Origin: Acanthacorydalis orientalis
Lineage: Eukaryota > Arthropoda > Insecta > Megaloptera > Corydalidae
DNA length: 64,000 nt
Assembly (NCBI GenBank): GCA_034766995.1
Contig: CM068313.1
Coordinates: 11,401,012 to 11,465,011 of the forward strand
Direction: 5' to 3'
Position 1 is the first letter of the stretch, and each line of letters starts with the position of its first letter. The position numbers and the translations under genes were made by a program. The notes beneath the pieces are model-generated. The model had not been told where the DNA came from. It saw only the letters and a program-made list of their open reading frames with translations, and made no database searches. Positions 37,039 through 48,633 of this stretch are shown in pieces.

Positions 37039-37042
<4 letters not shown>
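36481..37042 (-). mobile_element. Internally deleted cecropia/Hsmar1-like mariner
   Basis: A 562-bp element with TTAGGTTAGTACAAAAATAA at one end and the complement of TTAGGTTGGTAGAAAATAAT at the other, inserted in a TA microsatellite. On the minus strand it carries the N-terminal third of a transposase joined to the 3' terminal region, without the catalytic domain. It is the likely parent type of the two 80-bp MITEs. Confidence 0.88.
36528..36950 (-). pseudogene. Mariner transposase N-terminal fragment
   Basis: The fragment starts at an ATG at 36950. After a degenerate start it reads FLHEFKTGDRAAETAHKLND, then a stop and a frameshift near WFQ, then ENLEDKEGRGRPSSVHNDRL and ELAKKLGFSYPTVAGPLKQL. 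These are the two helix-turn-helix motifs and the GRP linker used to bind terminal repeats in the Hsmar1/SETMAR group. Shortly after LGKSKK the frame enters the terminal region (MYMNLRVIIHNYF), so the DDD catalytic domain is lost. Confidence 0.85.

Positions 37043-37109
<67 letters not shown>
37043..37109. repeat. (TA)n microsatellite beside a mariner
   Basis: Directly abuts the right end of the mariner at 36481-37042; a short TA run also abuts its left end, so the element landed in the array. Confidence 0.95.
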
Positions 37110-37113
<4 letters not shown>

Positions 37114-37599
37114 AAACAAAGATAATACTGTTTTATAAACTGATCTCGCTTTTAAAAAGGGTTTTTTTCCTAGAGACATTCTTCATAAAGTTGACCTTAC
37201 CTTATGATTAATTATTTTTCACTCGTGACCTTTTTGATATAAGACGAACGTACAACTTAAAAAATATGTGCGGTTAAAATAAGATCGGATCACGAGATAC
37301 GTTTTATTTTTTTCTCGTTTACTTGTATCAAGAAATGAAGACGTATTGTTCTTTTGACATTGAACCATCTGATGAAAATAACATTTAAATATCACTGATA
37401 TTACCACATACATTTTTCATACGAAATGCGAATCAGTTGTACGGAACTAAAAGGTCACTGATTTGAACTAAGTATCGAGAAGTTGAACAGTTTTCTTCAT
37501 ATTTGTTTGACTGTAGTTTAAATTATGGTTTAAATTTATTTTTTTTGTTATTAGAATTATTCAGTTTTGTTGAATTTATTTTCTAAAATAAATTATTTG

Positions 37600-37720
37600 C
37601 ACTTCAAGCAACAATCAAAAATGATCGAACTATTGAACATTTTTGATCAGGCATTTTTTGTTGTTTGTGGACCTAGGAGAAAAATATGCATTGAAGTGAA
37701 AGTAACCACATTCATAGAAC
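37600..37720. repeat. Foldback family A, right arm fragment
   Basis: CAAGCAACAATCAAAAATGA, a GAACATTTTTGATCAGGC block and a GAAGTGAAAGTAACCACA end. Confidence 0.5.
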
Positions 37721-38169
37721 TATATTGTGCTAAAATTTCAGTTATTTGAAACATATAAGTGAAAAAAAAATATAGTCAAATAATAATTAATTTTTACTAT
37801 TTCCAAAATATGTTAATACATTTTTGTGTAAATAATTACCATTTAAATGCTTCAGTTTCTAATAACGTAATTAACTGTGAAATTATTTTATTTGCTGGTC
37901 TGGTACTGTCTTTTGCAGGACTTCATTTTTTTAGTACAATTAAAACTATACAAAGGAAAGTACTATCAATGAATAATTACAATGTTTCAAAGCTTTGATT
38001 CCGTTGGTATGTTGTTCTAGAAGTCCTTTTCTGTAAGATCACCTGAAAAGGGAATCAGACTTTCAACTGATCGTATAGAAAGAGCAATTCCAGGACCACA
38101 GATCTATCAATTAAATTAAGAAGATTGTAAATTACGAATATAAAACAGAATTTTTACTTTTAATTTATT

Positions 38170-38405
38170 TATTTAAACGTTATCCGGTTTTTTTGACCAT
38201 CTGTGTGTCTATTCCTTACTATTAGTTTTAGCGAGTGTGCCATCTTTAGGCAAATGTTAGAATTTCTCTTAAATCTCTAACATTTACTCAAAAATGGCGC
38301 TTGTGCCAAACTTAGTAGTGAAACAATACGCAAATGATCTAATTACCATGTTAACATATCAACGGGATCAAAGTTTAAAAACGTACAGTCATAATTTTAA
38401 TTTTT
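38170..38405. repeat. Foldback family B, copy 8
   Basis: TTTAGCGAGTGTGCCATCTT and its partner AAAATGGCGCTTGTGCCAAA; outer match TATCAACGGGATCAAAGTTT. Confidence 0.6.
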
Positions 38406-39006
38406 ATATTGGTTAGAATTTTATTGATTCGAAACTGAGACCATGGTCAAAAATTATGAAAAAATACTCTTACTTACAAAACAATAACCTTATTTTATAT
38501 AAAAATTCTACCTTATACGATTTTATTTACTTTATATAAGTTTTATTGAACTGAGCACTTTCGCTAATTATTTATTTACATTTTATATACTACTGATTGA
38601 AGATTTTTCCTTTATAAACTGTAATAAATGTATATATTTATTTAAAAGAAAGCGTTACGTGAATAAATAAACATATTTTTTTGTAGAAACCTTTTATATG
38701 ATTTGCTCAATTAACTAATTTTCCAACGGGTGAATGTGTTATTACATATTATGGATTTTACGTCGGAAATAAAATCAGTTATTATGAAGCAACTTTCACA
38801 ATTTTACTTTTAAACATTTTTTTTTATAAATCAAATCAACCATTGAACGATTTCGTTAACAGGAACTTAACATGCATGCAGTTGTGTTTTGATAAAGTCT
38901 GATATTGAATTAAACAGTATTTACCGTAAAATTTAATACTCAATTATAATTATGTTTCAGATACACTTTTTATTTGCGATTTATATCGTTCCTGTGTACC
39001 TGAATT

Positions 39007-39116
39007 TGAAGTTATTTTTCTTGTTCTTGAAGTCACTATTCTTTGTTTTTGTTTCTCCATAATGGAGAAACAAAAACAAATTATAGTGACCTCAAGGACA
39101 GGACAAATAACTTTAA
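39007..39116. repeat. Near-perfect 110-bp palindrome
   Basis: Left arm TTGAAGTTATTTTTCTTG ... GTTTTTGTTTCTCCAT; right arm ATGGAGAAACAAAAACAA ... GACAAATAACTTTAA, joined by a single base. A few mismatches are spread along the arms. It could be a young foldback MITE or a long hairpin RNA source. Confidence 0.75.
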
Positions 39117-39524
39117 TTTTTTATTTTTAGTATAAATTAAATTGAATGTTTCCATATACCGTTTTTTTTTTTAAAAAAAATGAGTCTTTTAACTTGAAAA
39201 TATAATTTTAATTTGTCTTAATTGGACATTAAAGAGTAACTTGCTGTTGGTGTATTCAAATGCCAATTCTTAGGAGATGTTTCTGATGTTTTCTGGAAAT
39301 TGATATTTGAATGAGCGAACAAATAATCACACATTAATGTGAAACTAAGATAAACTTATGATACGAGTGAATTAATTCGAAAGTCCAGTAATTGACTCAA
39401 TAGTAAATTCAATTCTGAGTTCACAAAGCAGCTTTTTGATTGATTGCAGCTTTAAGCTTCAATTTACTTCTTCAGGTCAATATAACATTTGATAGTGAAA
39501 AATATGAAACCTGTTTCATAAATG

Positions 39525-39745
39525 AATTTTTTACTAATCTACAAACCATAAAAAAATGTATATGAATTTTTAACAAAATTTTTCATATATTTTTTTACTA
39601 GAGCGGTCTGAAGATGATAGCATCGTCATCTCAAAAAAGCAATAATCAGAAATGACCAATAATCATTTATTGAACATTTTTGATCAGAAAACTTTGTATT
39701 TTCTGAAACGAAAAAATCATTTATTTATGAAACAAGATTTCTAAA
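39525..39745. repeat. Foldback family A, copy
   Basis: AGAGCGGTCTGAAGATGATA (39600) followed by a GCATCGTCATC stem, then AATGACCAATAATCATTTAT and ATTTTTGATCAGAAAACTTT. Confidence 0.6.
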
Positions 39746-40482
39746 TAAATTTTATGTAGAGATTTTGATGAGAATCTAACTGTAAATTATGCTTAAGAAT
39801 ATTAACCTTTTTTAATCGTGCCATTTTCTCAAAAAAAAAAATCTAATGTAGAATCATATAGAAATTCTAATCAAATTTTTAGTACAATAATAAAGATTAA
39901 ATATTCATTTTTGTAACGAAAAACGTCGAATCACTGCATGGAAAGCAAGAGTCATAATTAGACTCAACTATTTGTTTTTAAATTAGGTCATCAATGTGAG
40001 CTACATTCTACACAATTTACTACAATTCGGTACTTTTTCATTAAGTACATTACCGTTAAATCTCAGTTTAGAGCACGTGTAAAAAAACAGTGAATAAAAT
40101 TACAGAGATTGTTTCATTCATAATGTTCTTAGAAAAAATGTACAGTGCACTATTCCATGAAATAGAAAGCGAGAGCACTGACGTGGGATAAATATTTCGA
40201 AAGTAAATAAACTGGATACAAGATGTACCATCGCCGAACGAATACACTTGTTTGAGTAAACGCACGTACATTTAAGTAAATCTTTATTATATGTGTATGT
40301 ATATTAATCAACGCTTCAATTATCTGTTCATAAAAAAACGAGACAACTCTTCTTCGAGTGATAATCATACACGCTTGGGTTTTCGTTCGAGTTGTAGTTA
40401 ATTACTACTTTCAATATATTGTGTCATTTGTTTAGTCATTATACAATGTACAATTTAATATTTATGTTATAAATGCTTGTGC

Positions 40483-40502
40483 ATATATATATATATATAT
40501 AT
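40483..40502. repeat. (TA)n microsatellite
   Basis: Short TA run flanked by TGCATA on both sides. Confidence 0.85.
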
Positions 40503-40949
40503 GCATAATTCAAAATCATTTTTAAAAAATGTAAAAACTAGTAGCTTGAAGTATAACAAGACAACATGTTTTTTGTCCGAAAAATTGAAAAAGAAATAAA
40601 CTTGACCGCTCAAGCATGAAATTTATTCGTTTATTTTTAAATCGTATTGAAAATTTCAAATAAATATCAAATGAACAGTTGTGTTATTTTATAATTGAAG
40701 GTTAAACTCTGAATTATTTTTATATAATTTTTGTAAAATCTGTAAAAAGTCATAATAGAATCAAGTTTTGTGAAAATAAAAAGTTTCATATCGAATTTAT
40801 TTATAAAGACTGTTTTTTTTCTTGTCAACTTCCTTGTTTTAATAATCTTAATCAAATTGGTTATAAGAAGTCTGTATCTATTAGAAATAAGTGGACAGAA
40901 TTGAATTAGTGAGATCAAAAACGACATAATTTTTACTTTTTAAGTGTTA

Positions 40950-41105
40950 TAAATGAATTATTTCTTCATTACACAAACCGTGTACTTGATCGCTCTGAAG
41001 ATGATGACATCGCCATCGAAATGTACATAAGCAATAATCAAAAATTATCAGTAATGAATAATTGAACACTTTTTATTACTTCTGCGCGCAGACTGTTGTT
41101 TCTAT
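40950..41105. repeat. Foldback family A, best-preserved right arm
   Basis: Contains the cleanest hairpin motif of the window (40986-41041): TTGAT, C, GCT, CTGAAGA, T, a GATGAC/GCCATC stem, GAAA, palindrome ATGTACAT, then A, AGC, AATA, ATCAA. See the findings for its hammerhead-like fold. Confidence 0.65.
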
Positions 41106-41219
41106 AGTCTCATATTTTGAAAATAAATTGTTTATGTATTAATTTATTATTTAGAAAAAGTCAGTATTGTTGTGATCCTGCTAAATATTTAAATTGTATT
41201 GTTTTTTTGTATATATTTA

Positions 41220-41540
41220 TTTCGAAAATGAATTTTTTCTCACCCCACAAATCACAAAAAAATTCTGATCAAAAATATTCAATAACTGATCATTTTTCAT
41301 TATTGTTTATACACATTTGGATAACGATTCCACAATTATCAGTGATAAGATACAGAAAAATATTTTCATACACCTTAACTTTCTGAAAATATCAGCATTT
41401 CCATCTAAAAACGCACATCAACAACAAAAAATGTTCATTAAACGATAACTGGTTGTTTTTGCTTAATATTTATTGAAATTATAACAACGGTTCCATCATT
41501 TTCAAAACGCTAACGTACAGAAAATGAATCGATTTTATAA
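41220..41540. repeat. Foldback family A, two left arms in tandem
   Basis: TCTCACCCCACAAATCACAA and ATTCTGATCAAAAATATTCA at 41240-41285, then a second partial arm with AAATGTTCATTAAACGATAA and CGGTTCCATCATTTTCAAAA to about 41530. Confidence 0.5.
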
Positions 41541-41894
41541 CAGAATTTTCATATTCAAAACGTTAAATATTCCAAACTGGACTTTAACCTCCTCATATCA
41601 CATTATTCGAATATTTGTGTTTATTTCGAATAAAACAAGTTCATTAAATATTTTCGATTTTAAATATCTCTTAATTTTATAAAACGTATTAGTCAATAGC
41701 GCATATCAATTCTTTGGAATTTCAAAACCAATTTAACATCATTAAATTCAACATTTCACAAAAGGAATTTTGTATCAAACTCCTCGTACAGTTATTACTT
41801 CAAGGAAAAACGAACAATTAAACTTCTATTATTAATTAAATAGTCATAAATTCGATAATTTCATTTAACAATAATCATACAGTAATGTTTTTAT

Positions 41895-41898
<4 letters not shown>

Positions 41899-41951
<53 letters not shown>
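41899..41951. repeat. (TA)n microsatellite
   Basis: Pure TA run. Confidence 0.95.
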
Positions 41952-41952
<1 letters not shown>

Positions 41953-42227
41953 CTAAACGTGTAGTGAACGACATTTCAATTTTAAAAGTGTTCTAAAAAT
42001 AGCTTGAAAATAAAGCAAAGCATTAATTTTTGTCCGTAGGCACAACATATATGAGAACATAAACGATTGGTGAACGCAAAAGACCTTGGTAAGCATGAAA
42101 GGTACACACCTTCCTCCAGTTATTCGGCGGCGTGCTAACAAATCGACTTTGTCATATTTTTTAAGACAATTGTAAAGCTTGTAACGTAATATCCATTGTA
42201 TTCTTTAATAACCTGTACATGTTTTTA

Positions 42228-42237
42228 TCTACATATC

Positions 42238-42329
<92 letters not shown>
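42228..42329. repeat. (TACA)n(TA)n microsatellite
   Basis: A few TACA or CTACATA units then about 80 bp of TA. Confidence 0.95.
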
Positions 42330-43144
42330 ATCACTGTAATGTCTTGTATTGTTGGGAAGATGTTTGTTTATATAATTCTTGGTTTTTCACAATAGCAGAG
42401 AAACCCAATGTGATATATTGCACAATTTTTATTGAATATTTTTTATTGCGCTATAGGTTTTTCTTGTTCTTTGTGCTAACTGTTTAACATTGACAATTTG
42501 TCTATATTATAATAAACATGTCAGTATTGTTAAAATAGGGTAATTAATTATTGAACAATACATTGTATGATAATTGAATAAACGGTATAATAAATTGAAA
42601 ACAGTTTTCAAATACTTGAATCAAATCTAAAGTAAGTGTCAAGTTTTCCAAATCTGTTTTATTTTTCTATAGGATGAGTGAAGAGTTAATAAATAAAATA
42701 TACGATAATCATTGGCGAAAAAGTATGAACTTTTTGATTTTTTTACTGTAAAGTAAAATTGTTTTAAGTTTATTTTCAGTCTATTATAAATAAATCACTT
42801 TTTTTCCTTGAAAAAAGATTTATTCTCTTCTTATTTGGAATAAAGTTTGTTAAAATCAGCTCAGTTTTTTTGTCTTTAAGAAAATTGAAAAAATGCAAAT
42901 ATAAAATGTTCGATTTTTTGAATGAAAATATGTTTTTCTTTACAACTCGATGGTTTATTGGAAAATAGGTCGTAGAAATTGCTGGAGAGATAAAACGTTT
43001 TTTCGTCCTCTTTCAATTATTACAACTGAGATCTTATTTTAAATGTGGTTTTTGTAATTTTAAAATAAAATTGATCTGTGTTCATCTCTAGGATTAATAA
43101 AGTATTTCTTTATGATTAAAAAATTAAAATTCTTCTATAAAATG

Positions 43145-43325
43145 TAGTCCTGGAATTGTAGCTAAATTTATTTTCACAGATGAATTGTTTTTCATCACAA
43201 AAACCATAAACATTTTTTCTGCTCTAAAAATGTTTACTAAATGATTTTTAATGATTTGAATATTGCTTATATGTATTTCAATGGCAATGTTATCATTAAC
43301 AGAATGATAAGGAACAATGTAACGT
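43145..43325. repeat. Foldback family A, left arm
   Basis: GGAATTGTAGCTAAATTTAT to a CAATGTTATCATTAACAGAATG motif; it opens a roughly 530-bp segment that recurs at 55.2 kb. Confidence 0.55.
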
Positions 43326-43680
43326 TCTTCTAATTAAATGTTTTGAACTAATTTTTGAGTTTTTTCTTGTTAAACTTTGTAATTCAATCGAGTTTAATTT
43401 GATTTATGCAGAATAGTAGTTTTATAAAGAATATTTTATAAAATGTCTCTGTAATTTTATACAGATATTCATGAATATACGAGAAACATTACTTGATAGA
43501 GTTATCCAACTTCTTGGAAAACTCTTCGTATACATGCTTCGTAACCCGTTATAAACTTCTTTACAATAAGTAACGCAGCTTGTATTATAGAAGCAGGACG
43601 TTGTTTTGAATATTTATTGTAAATTTATTTAAAACTCGAAATTTATTTAACGAAGCACACAATCATTTTTTTACACACTC
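43145..43680. repeat. Composite repeat unit, copy 1 (partner at 55.2 kb)
   Basis: After the family A arm it shares with 55205-55690: TTTGATTTATGCAGAATAGT, TGTAATTTTATACAGATATT, GAAACATTACTTGATAGAGT, AAGTAACGCAGCTTGTATTA and CTCGAAATTTATTTAACGAA. The following block in both copies is another family A arm, so the unit behaves like one larger element of about 500 bp. Confidence 0.55.
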
Positions 43681-43880
43681 ATTTCTCTGGCATTTTGGTC
43701 AAATTCACTTCCACAAATGGATTATTTTCTCACGTCACAAGCAACATTTTTTTTGATCGAAAGTTGATAATTTTTGATTGTTGTTTATAGCTGATAATCA
43801 ATTATTGAACATTTTTATCAGAAACATTTTGAAATTCGTGGAGTGAGAAGTAATTCATTTGTAAAAATATAATGTTTTTA
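43680..43880. repeat. Foldback family A, copy
   Basis: TTTGGTCAAATTCACTTCCA at the left; a GTGGAGTGAGAAGTAATTCA end at the right; the central hairpin motif is deleted. Confidence 0.5.
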
Positions 43881-43974
43881 ATTAAGATAAAACATTTACT
43901 TCTGTAAAATTAAGTTAACAAATATATTTTAACTAGAAGAAGATAATAAATATAATGTAGATCTTAAATGGGAA

Positions 43975-44220
43975 AATTTTCTGATCTTTCGTTATACTTT
44001 TTCATAAAAATAATCCTTTTAGATAAAACTATTTTCATTCTGGTATTGTTTTTCATTATTAAATTTAAAATTAATACTTTACACTTTTTATATTTACAAT
44101 GTTCTTCGAAAAATATATTCTTTTCTCATAAAATATAATTTTTCTTTTATTTTATTTACACTGCATTAATATATTTTAGTCGTATTGTGGTTTACAACTA
44201 TATTCAGTTTCTAGTTTTAT
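43975..44220. repeat. Local direct duplication, unit 1
   Basis: Repeated about 700 bp further right. Shared: ATAATCCTTTTAGATAAAAC, TACTTTACACTTTTTATATT, TTCGAAAAATATATTCTTTT. Confidence 0.6.
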
Positions 44221-44341
44221 TTTTTGTTCTTTTTATATTTTCAGAAAATATATTCTTTTTTCATGTATATCTAAACTTTTTTGTCTATTTTTCATCTTTC
44301 AATCTATATATAATCTTAATGAATACACTTGTAAAACAATT

Positions 44342-44343
<2 letters not shown>

Positions 44344-44389
<46 letters not shown>
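44344..44389. repeat. (TA)n microsatellite
   Basis: Pure TA run between the two units of a local duplication. Confidence 0.95.
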
Positions 44390-44393
<4 letters not shown>

Positions 44394-44679
44394 AAACTAT
44401 TGAAATATATATATATGAATTACCCAAATATATATAGTGATGGTATTTTTAATGATGTACAAAAATCCATTTCTTTGAAATGAATTCGTAATTGTAATAA
44501 TCTATAATTTTTCCTCCTAAGTTTTTTCCTTCATTGCTTTATTTATATTAGATTTGTTTACATAAAGTAGTTTTATACAAATATATTACAAATCGGTTCT
44601 TTACAAAAAGGATATATTTTTTTTAATTATTTAAGAATTTCTGAATGTTTAATAGTGACAAATCTGTTCGTTACTTGGG

Positions 44680-44915
44680 TAATTTTCTTATTTTTTGTTG
44701 TATTTTGTCATAGCGATAATCCTTTTAAGGTAAAACCATTTTCTTTCTAGTATTCTTTTTTATTATTACATTTAAAATGAATACTTTACACTTTTTATAT
44801 TTTCAATGTGCTTCGAAAAATATATTCTTTTCTCATGAAATGTAATTGTTCTTTTATTTTTTTAATATTTTAGTCTTGTTTTGAGATAAAATTATTCAGT
44901 TTACAGTTTTTTTTA
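44680..44915. repeat. Local direct duplication, unit 2
   Basis: Partner of 43975-44220 in the same order and orientation: GATAATCCTTTTAAGGTAAA, ACTTTACACTTTTTATATTT and CTTCGAAAAATATATTCTTT. Confidence 0.6.
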
Positions 44916-45665
44916 AATGTATATATAACTGTTTTTATTAACACAATCAATTTTTATTCTTATATGTTCAAAAAATAACTACAGTTTTTAAGAATTAGAA
45001 AAGTTCATAATCGAGACCTGACAATATATGTATACATAATATTCCCTTAAAATTTAGTTAATTACTTACTTAAATATTTTATAACGGCAAATATAATAAT
45101 AAACAATTAATTTAAAATGTTATAATATTCCTTTTTGTCTTTGCTTTATATATTAGTAGTCTTGTTTCTATTTCATGCTATCTTTACATTCAAGTAGGAC
45201 GCCCTACCTTTCTTTTGTACTTGTAATTTTTTATCTTTTTACTATCATGTTGATAATAGTTTATATGACCGTTCTGATGTACAGTTTACAGGAATGTACT
45301 AATTTTATTTATTTTAGTACTTTTTTATTTAGATTCTAAGAATAAAGATCTTTAAAAATAGCATGGATTACCAGTTAGGTTCTATCAGTTTCCAGTGAAT
45401 AAATTATTTATCACCGTTTTTTTTTTACATTTTTGAAAACAAAAATCTGAAATATACATGTTATTTTTGAAGATATATAAGGTGTTTTCATTTGTCTCAG
45501 TACTGTATTTTAGATTATTTAGTTAAACCCACGTTTCGACATCGAAAAGAGTGAAATTTCTTGTAACTAATGATTCATTTATCTAAAATCAATCTACACA
45601 GACTTTTTTTGTGTATGGCACACGCCGAAGTTTCTAAAGGTGCTAAAACATTATACTATCAAAAT

Positions 45666-45671
<6 letters not shown>

Positions 45672-45726
<55 letters not shown>
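45672..45726. repeat. (TA)n microsatellite
   Basis: TA run ending in ACACAC. Confidence 0.95.
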
Positions 45727-45727
<1 letters not shown>

Positions 45728-45729
45728 AA

Positions 45730-46262
45730 TAAGTCGTTTGTGGCTAAGTTTGTATATAAGTAAGAAAATACAACAAACGAACGATTGGAGGATTCTAGTG
45801 AGAGTGACGTCACCGCGGTTACATCTCAAGGTTGTTCGCTAAGTTGTTACCTGGTTTTCCCGAATCTCTGGCATGGCCAACGTGTGATCTTATCTTACCC
45901 ATTCAACTCTCCTCCTCTATGTTTATGCTTCAATCTTGTACGGCGTGGTACAGTTGTTTTTGTTGTCTGATCATTGTGGTGACTGCGCTGACTGTCGTTT
46001 CGCCATTACAACAAACTGGTTATTTTACAGCTTATGTATATCGTGTTTGTCCGTGTACGGTACGTACATTTTTATCCAAAGGTTCTCTCTCTGTGTGTGT
46101 GTGTATGTGTGCGTCCGTTGTCTTTCTTTACGATTTTTCGATTTTAATTATGAATAGATGGACTGGGCGGTGTTGGCTAGTAATTTTCGTGTACGAACGA
46201 ATGGTCTATTCTAATAATTATTTTTTCTACGTTGGTATTTTCCTTTCGGTGCTCGTTTAGAA
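45730..46262. promoter_or_regulatory. CpG-rich block with a CRE site
   Basis: Unique sequence with AGTGACGTCACCGCGGTTAC at 45802-45821, which contains the cAMP-response palindrome TGACGTCA, followed by CATGGCCAACGTGTG and TTATCT motifs. Overlapping open frames of 61-142 codons have no recognisable domains. It resembles a promoter or enhancer; no transcript can be assigned. Confidence 0.25.
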
Positions 46263-46965
46263 AGTTATCTTTTAGAATGTCTTATGAAGTTATTTTATGA
46301 TTAAGAAACGAAGAATGATAATTCGTTTCAATTATTGAAAAAGAATACGAATCAGATTTGGTCTTATTCGACCACACTTGTGTTTTATGAAAGGCGACAA
46401 GTAATATTATTGATCTTACATTTTATTTTGTTCGCTTTTTTTCAGTTGTATAACTCATATCAACCACATGATTTTCACCTGAGGTGAAACAAACATGTAA
46501 TAAATGTGTGTACTAAAAGTAATGATTAATAAACATAGCTTAAGAGACACTTTTTTTTATAAAAAATATGTATTGATTAGCCAATTATTACTTTCAAAGA
46601 AAACTCGTATGTACAATTTTAGGAAATTTTCTGTTTTCGTTTTTCAATAGATTTATTTAAAATGTATTGTATATTCATGAACAAATTTAAATTTAGTCAA
46701 CTTTATAAAAACAATGTAAAACTTACAGTAATTTTTTTCACTACTGAATCCGTTTTTCAATTAAAAAAAGATTCTTTTGTTTAAACTTAATTGTAAAAGT
46801 GAATTTACCTCCAATGCTCAATTATTATTATAATATTAACAAGACATATAAGTAAAGAATTCCAAATGAAAAAAATACCTAATTGATTCAAAAAATCATT
46901 TTAATGAAAAGAGTAGATAAAAATTTAAAAGATAAATCAAGATCAGAAATTGATAACAATAAATT
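46263..46965. other. AT-rich sequence, nothing recognised
   Basis: Unique sequence between the CRE block and a family A arm, with no exon or repeat. Confidence 0.45.
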
Positions 46966-46969
46966 TAAA

Positions 46970-47135
46970 CTTTTTTTTCCTTTGTACTCTGAAGATGACA
47001 TTATCATAAAAATACTGACTACCAACAATGAAAGAAGATCGATACTCAATTATTGAACATTTTTGATCTAAAAAAATGTACGGTTTGTGGGATGAAAGAA
47101 TAATTCATTTGTGGAAATGAATTTAGCAACAGTAC
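46970..47135. repeat. Foldback family A, right arm
   Basis: ACTCTGAAGATGACATTATC, then CAACAATGAAAGAAGATCGA and GGAAATGAATTTAGCAACAG, the right terminus. Confidence 0.55.
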
Positions 47136-47394
47136 CAAATCTGTATTGTGAAATAATCTAAAGATTTAATAGAACAAAAGCTGAGATATCTAAAAAGCTG
47201 GTTAAACGTCTTTTTGATTATCTATTTCAATAAAAAGCTCTGTTTTAAATTTCAATTTAAAACAGGGAATAAAAATCTGACTGAAGATAAAGATGGAACA
47301 AAACATACTATAAAGAACTTCTGCATGCTTTTTGTCCTTCAGTTTAGAATAAGAAGGACATCTTTTCAGATCGAAGTGTTAATTATTTGTTTTT

Positions 47395-47545
47395 ATACCT
47401 GTAATTCTGTCGATCTATGTTCTGATAGTTTTTCTATTTTCAGCACATGTATCATCTTCAGATAAGTTTAGAAAAGTCGTTTAAATCTATCTGAAGATGG
47501 CCTGAAAGCAAAATTCACCAGAACATTGTTTTTGTATACATATTT
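47395..47545. repeat. Foldback family B, copy 9
   Basis: TTTTCAGCACATGTATCATC (47438) followed by TTCAGATAAG and the partner TATCTGAAGATGGCC, then decay. Confidence 0.5.
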
Positions 47546-48044
47546 TAGAGATACTCGAAGAGAATTGATAAAAAATCCTTGTTTATATTTTAATTTCATT
47601 TTTTCATGAGTATATTTTTTAAAAATTCTACTATATATAAATATGTGTATGTATAAAATATTGTATGTAATTTATTAATGTCGAAATTATATAAATTATG
47701 CATGAGACTTAATGTAAAAAAATAATTTTATACAAAAAAAATATATAAAAGAACCATTTCTCGATTATTAAAAGAACTGTAGATTGTATGATACGCCTTA
47801 AGACAGTCTACGGGTCAGCGACCCATGTATAAAACTATTAATAAATACTAAATATTTAAGTAACATAAAACGTTGATAAATTATTAATTAATTATAAACC
47901 TTTTTATATTTAATCAGAGAGACCCGAAACACTACCAAGCCTGACAACATATTCGGTTAGAAACGCGATTATGTATTGACTGACGTCAATAAGAACTCGA
48001 TTAGAATATAATGAATTATTTAAAACCTATTATACAATTTCAGA

Positions 48045-48330
48045 AAAAAATAAAAGAATAATTGAAAATAAATTAAACGAAATGGTATATGGCGTATAAT
48101 AAAGTCTGTAGATTTTTAGTAAACTCATTTACATATCAAAGACAATATCGGAATGTGCATATGACATTTCTGAAATAATGGAATTCGGATTAAGCATACG
48201 AATTGATTAGAAGAAAAAATGTATTCAAATTTATTGATAAAAACGTGTAGTTAGAATTAATTCGCCGATAAATGTACAGTTCATGAAATGAAAAACGTGT
48301 ATTTAAAATCGAATTATCATCTGTAATATT
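48045..48330. repeat. Local duplication, unit 1
   Basis: Matches 49085-49330: AAATTTATTGATAAAAACGT then GTAGTTAGAATTAATTCGCC GATAAAT; upstream, ATATCGGAATGTGCATATGA aligns with ATATTCGGATTGTGTATACG. Confidence 0.55.
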
Positions 48331-48633
48331 TTTGTATACATTTACACAAATCCATCTGTATTTATTTCACACAAAATAACTTTTATAGAAAATCATATTT
48401 AAATCAGTAGATTTTATTCTTTGCATGTATGAATTATTCTAAAAATTTTGGTCAAGAATTACAACTATTCAACAATAAATTATACATTAAATTGTCTAAA
48501 TGTTTTTAGAACACATTTGTATTTCTAACATTTTATTATAAAACGATTCATAAGATTCATCTTTGATTTAAACCTGACCTTATTCAATATATTCTTTGTG
48601 AAAGTGATCACACAAACATATCTGTTTTTCCAG

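Noticed and set aside
45832..46260. 142-codon plus-strand frame
   Set aside because: Cys- and Val-rich but without signal-domain logic; three overlapping frames are open here, which points to low stop density rather than coding.
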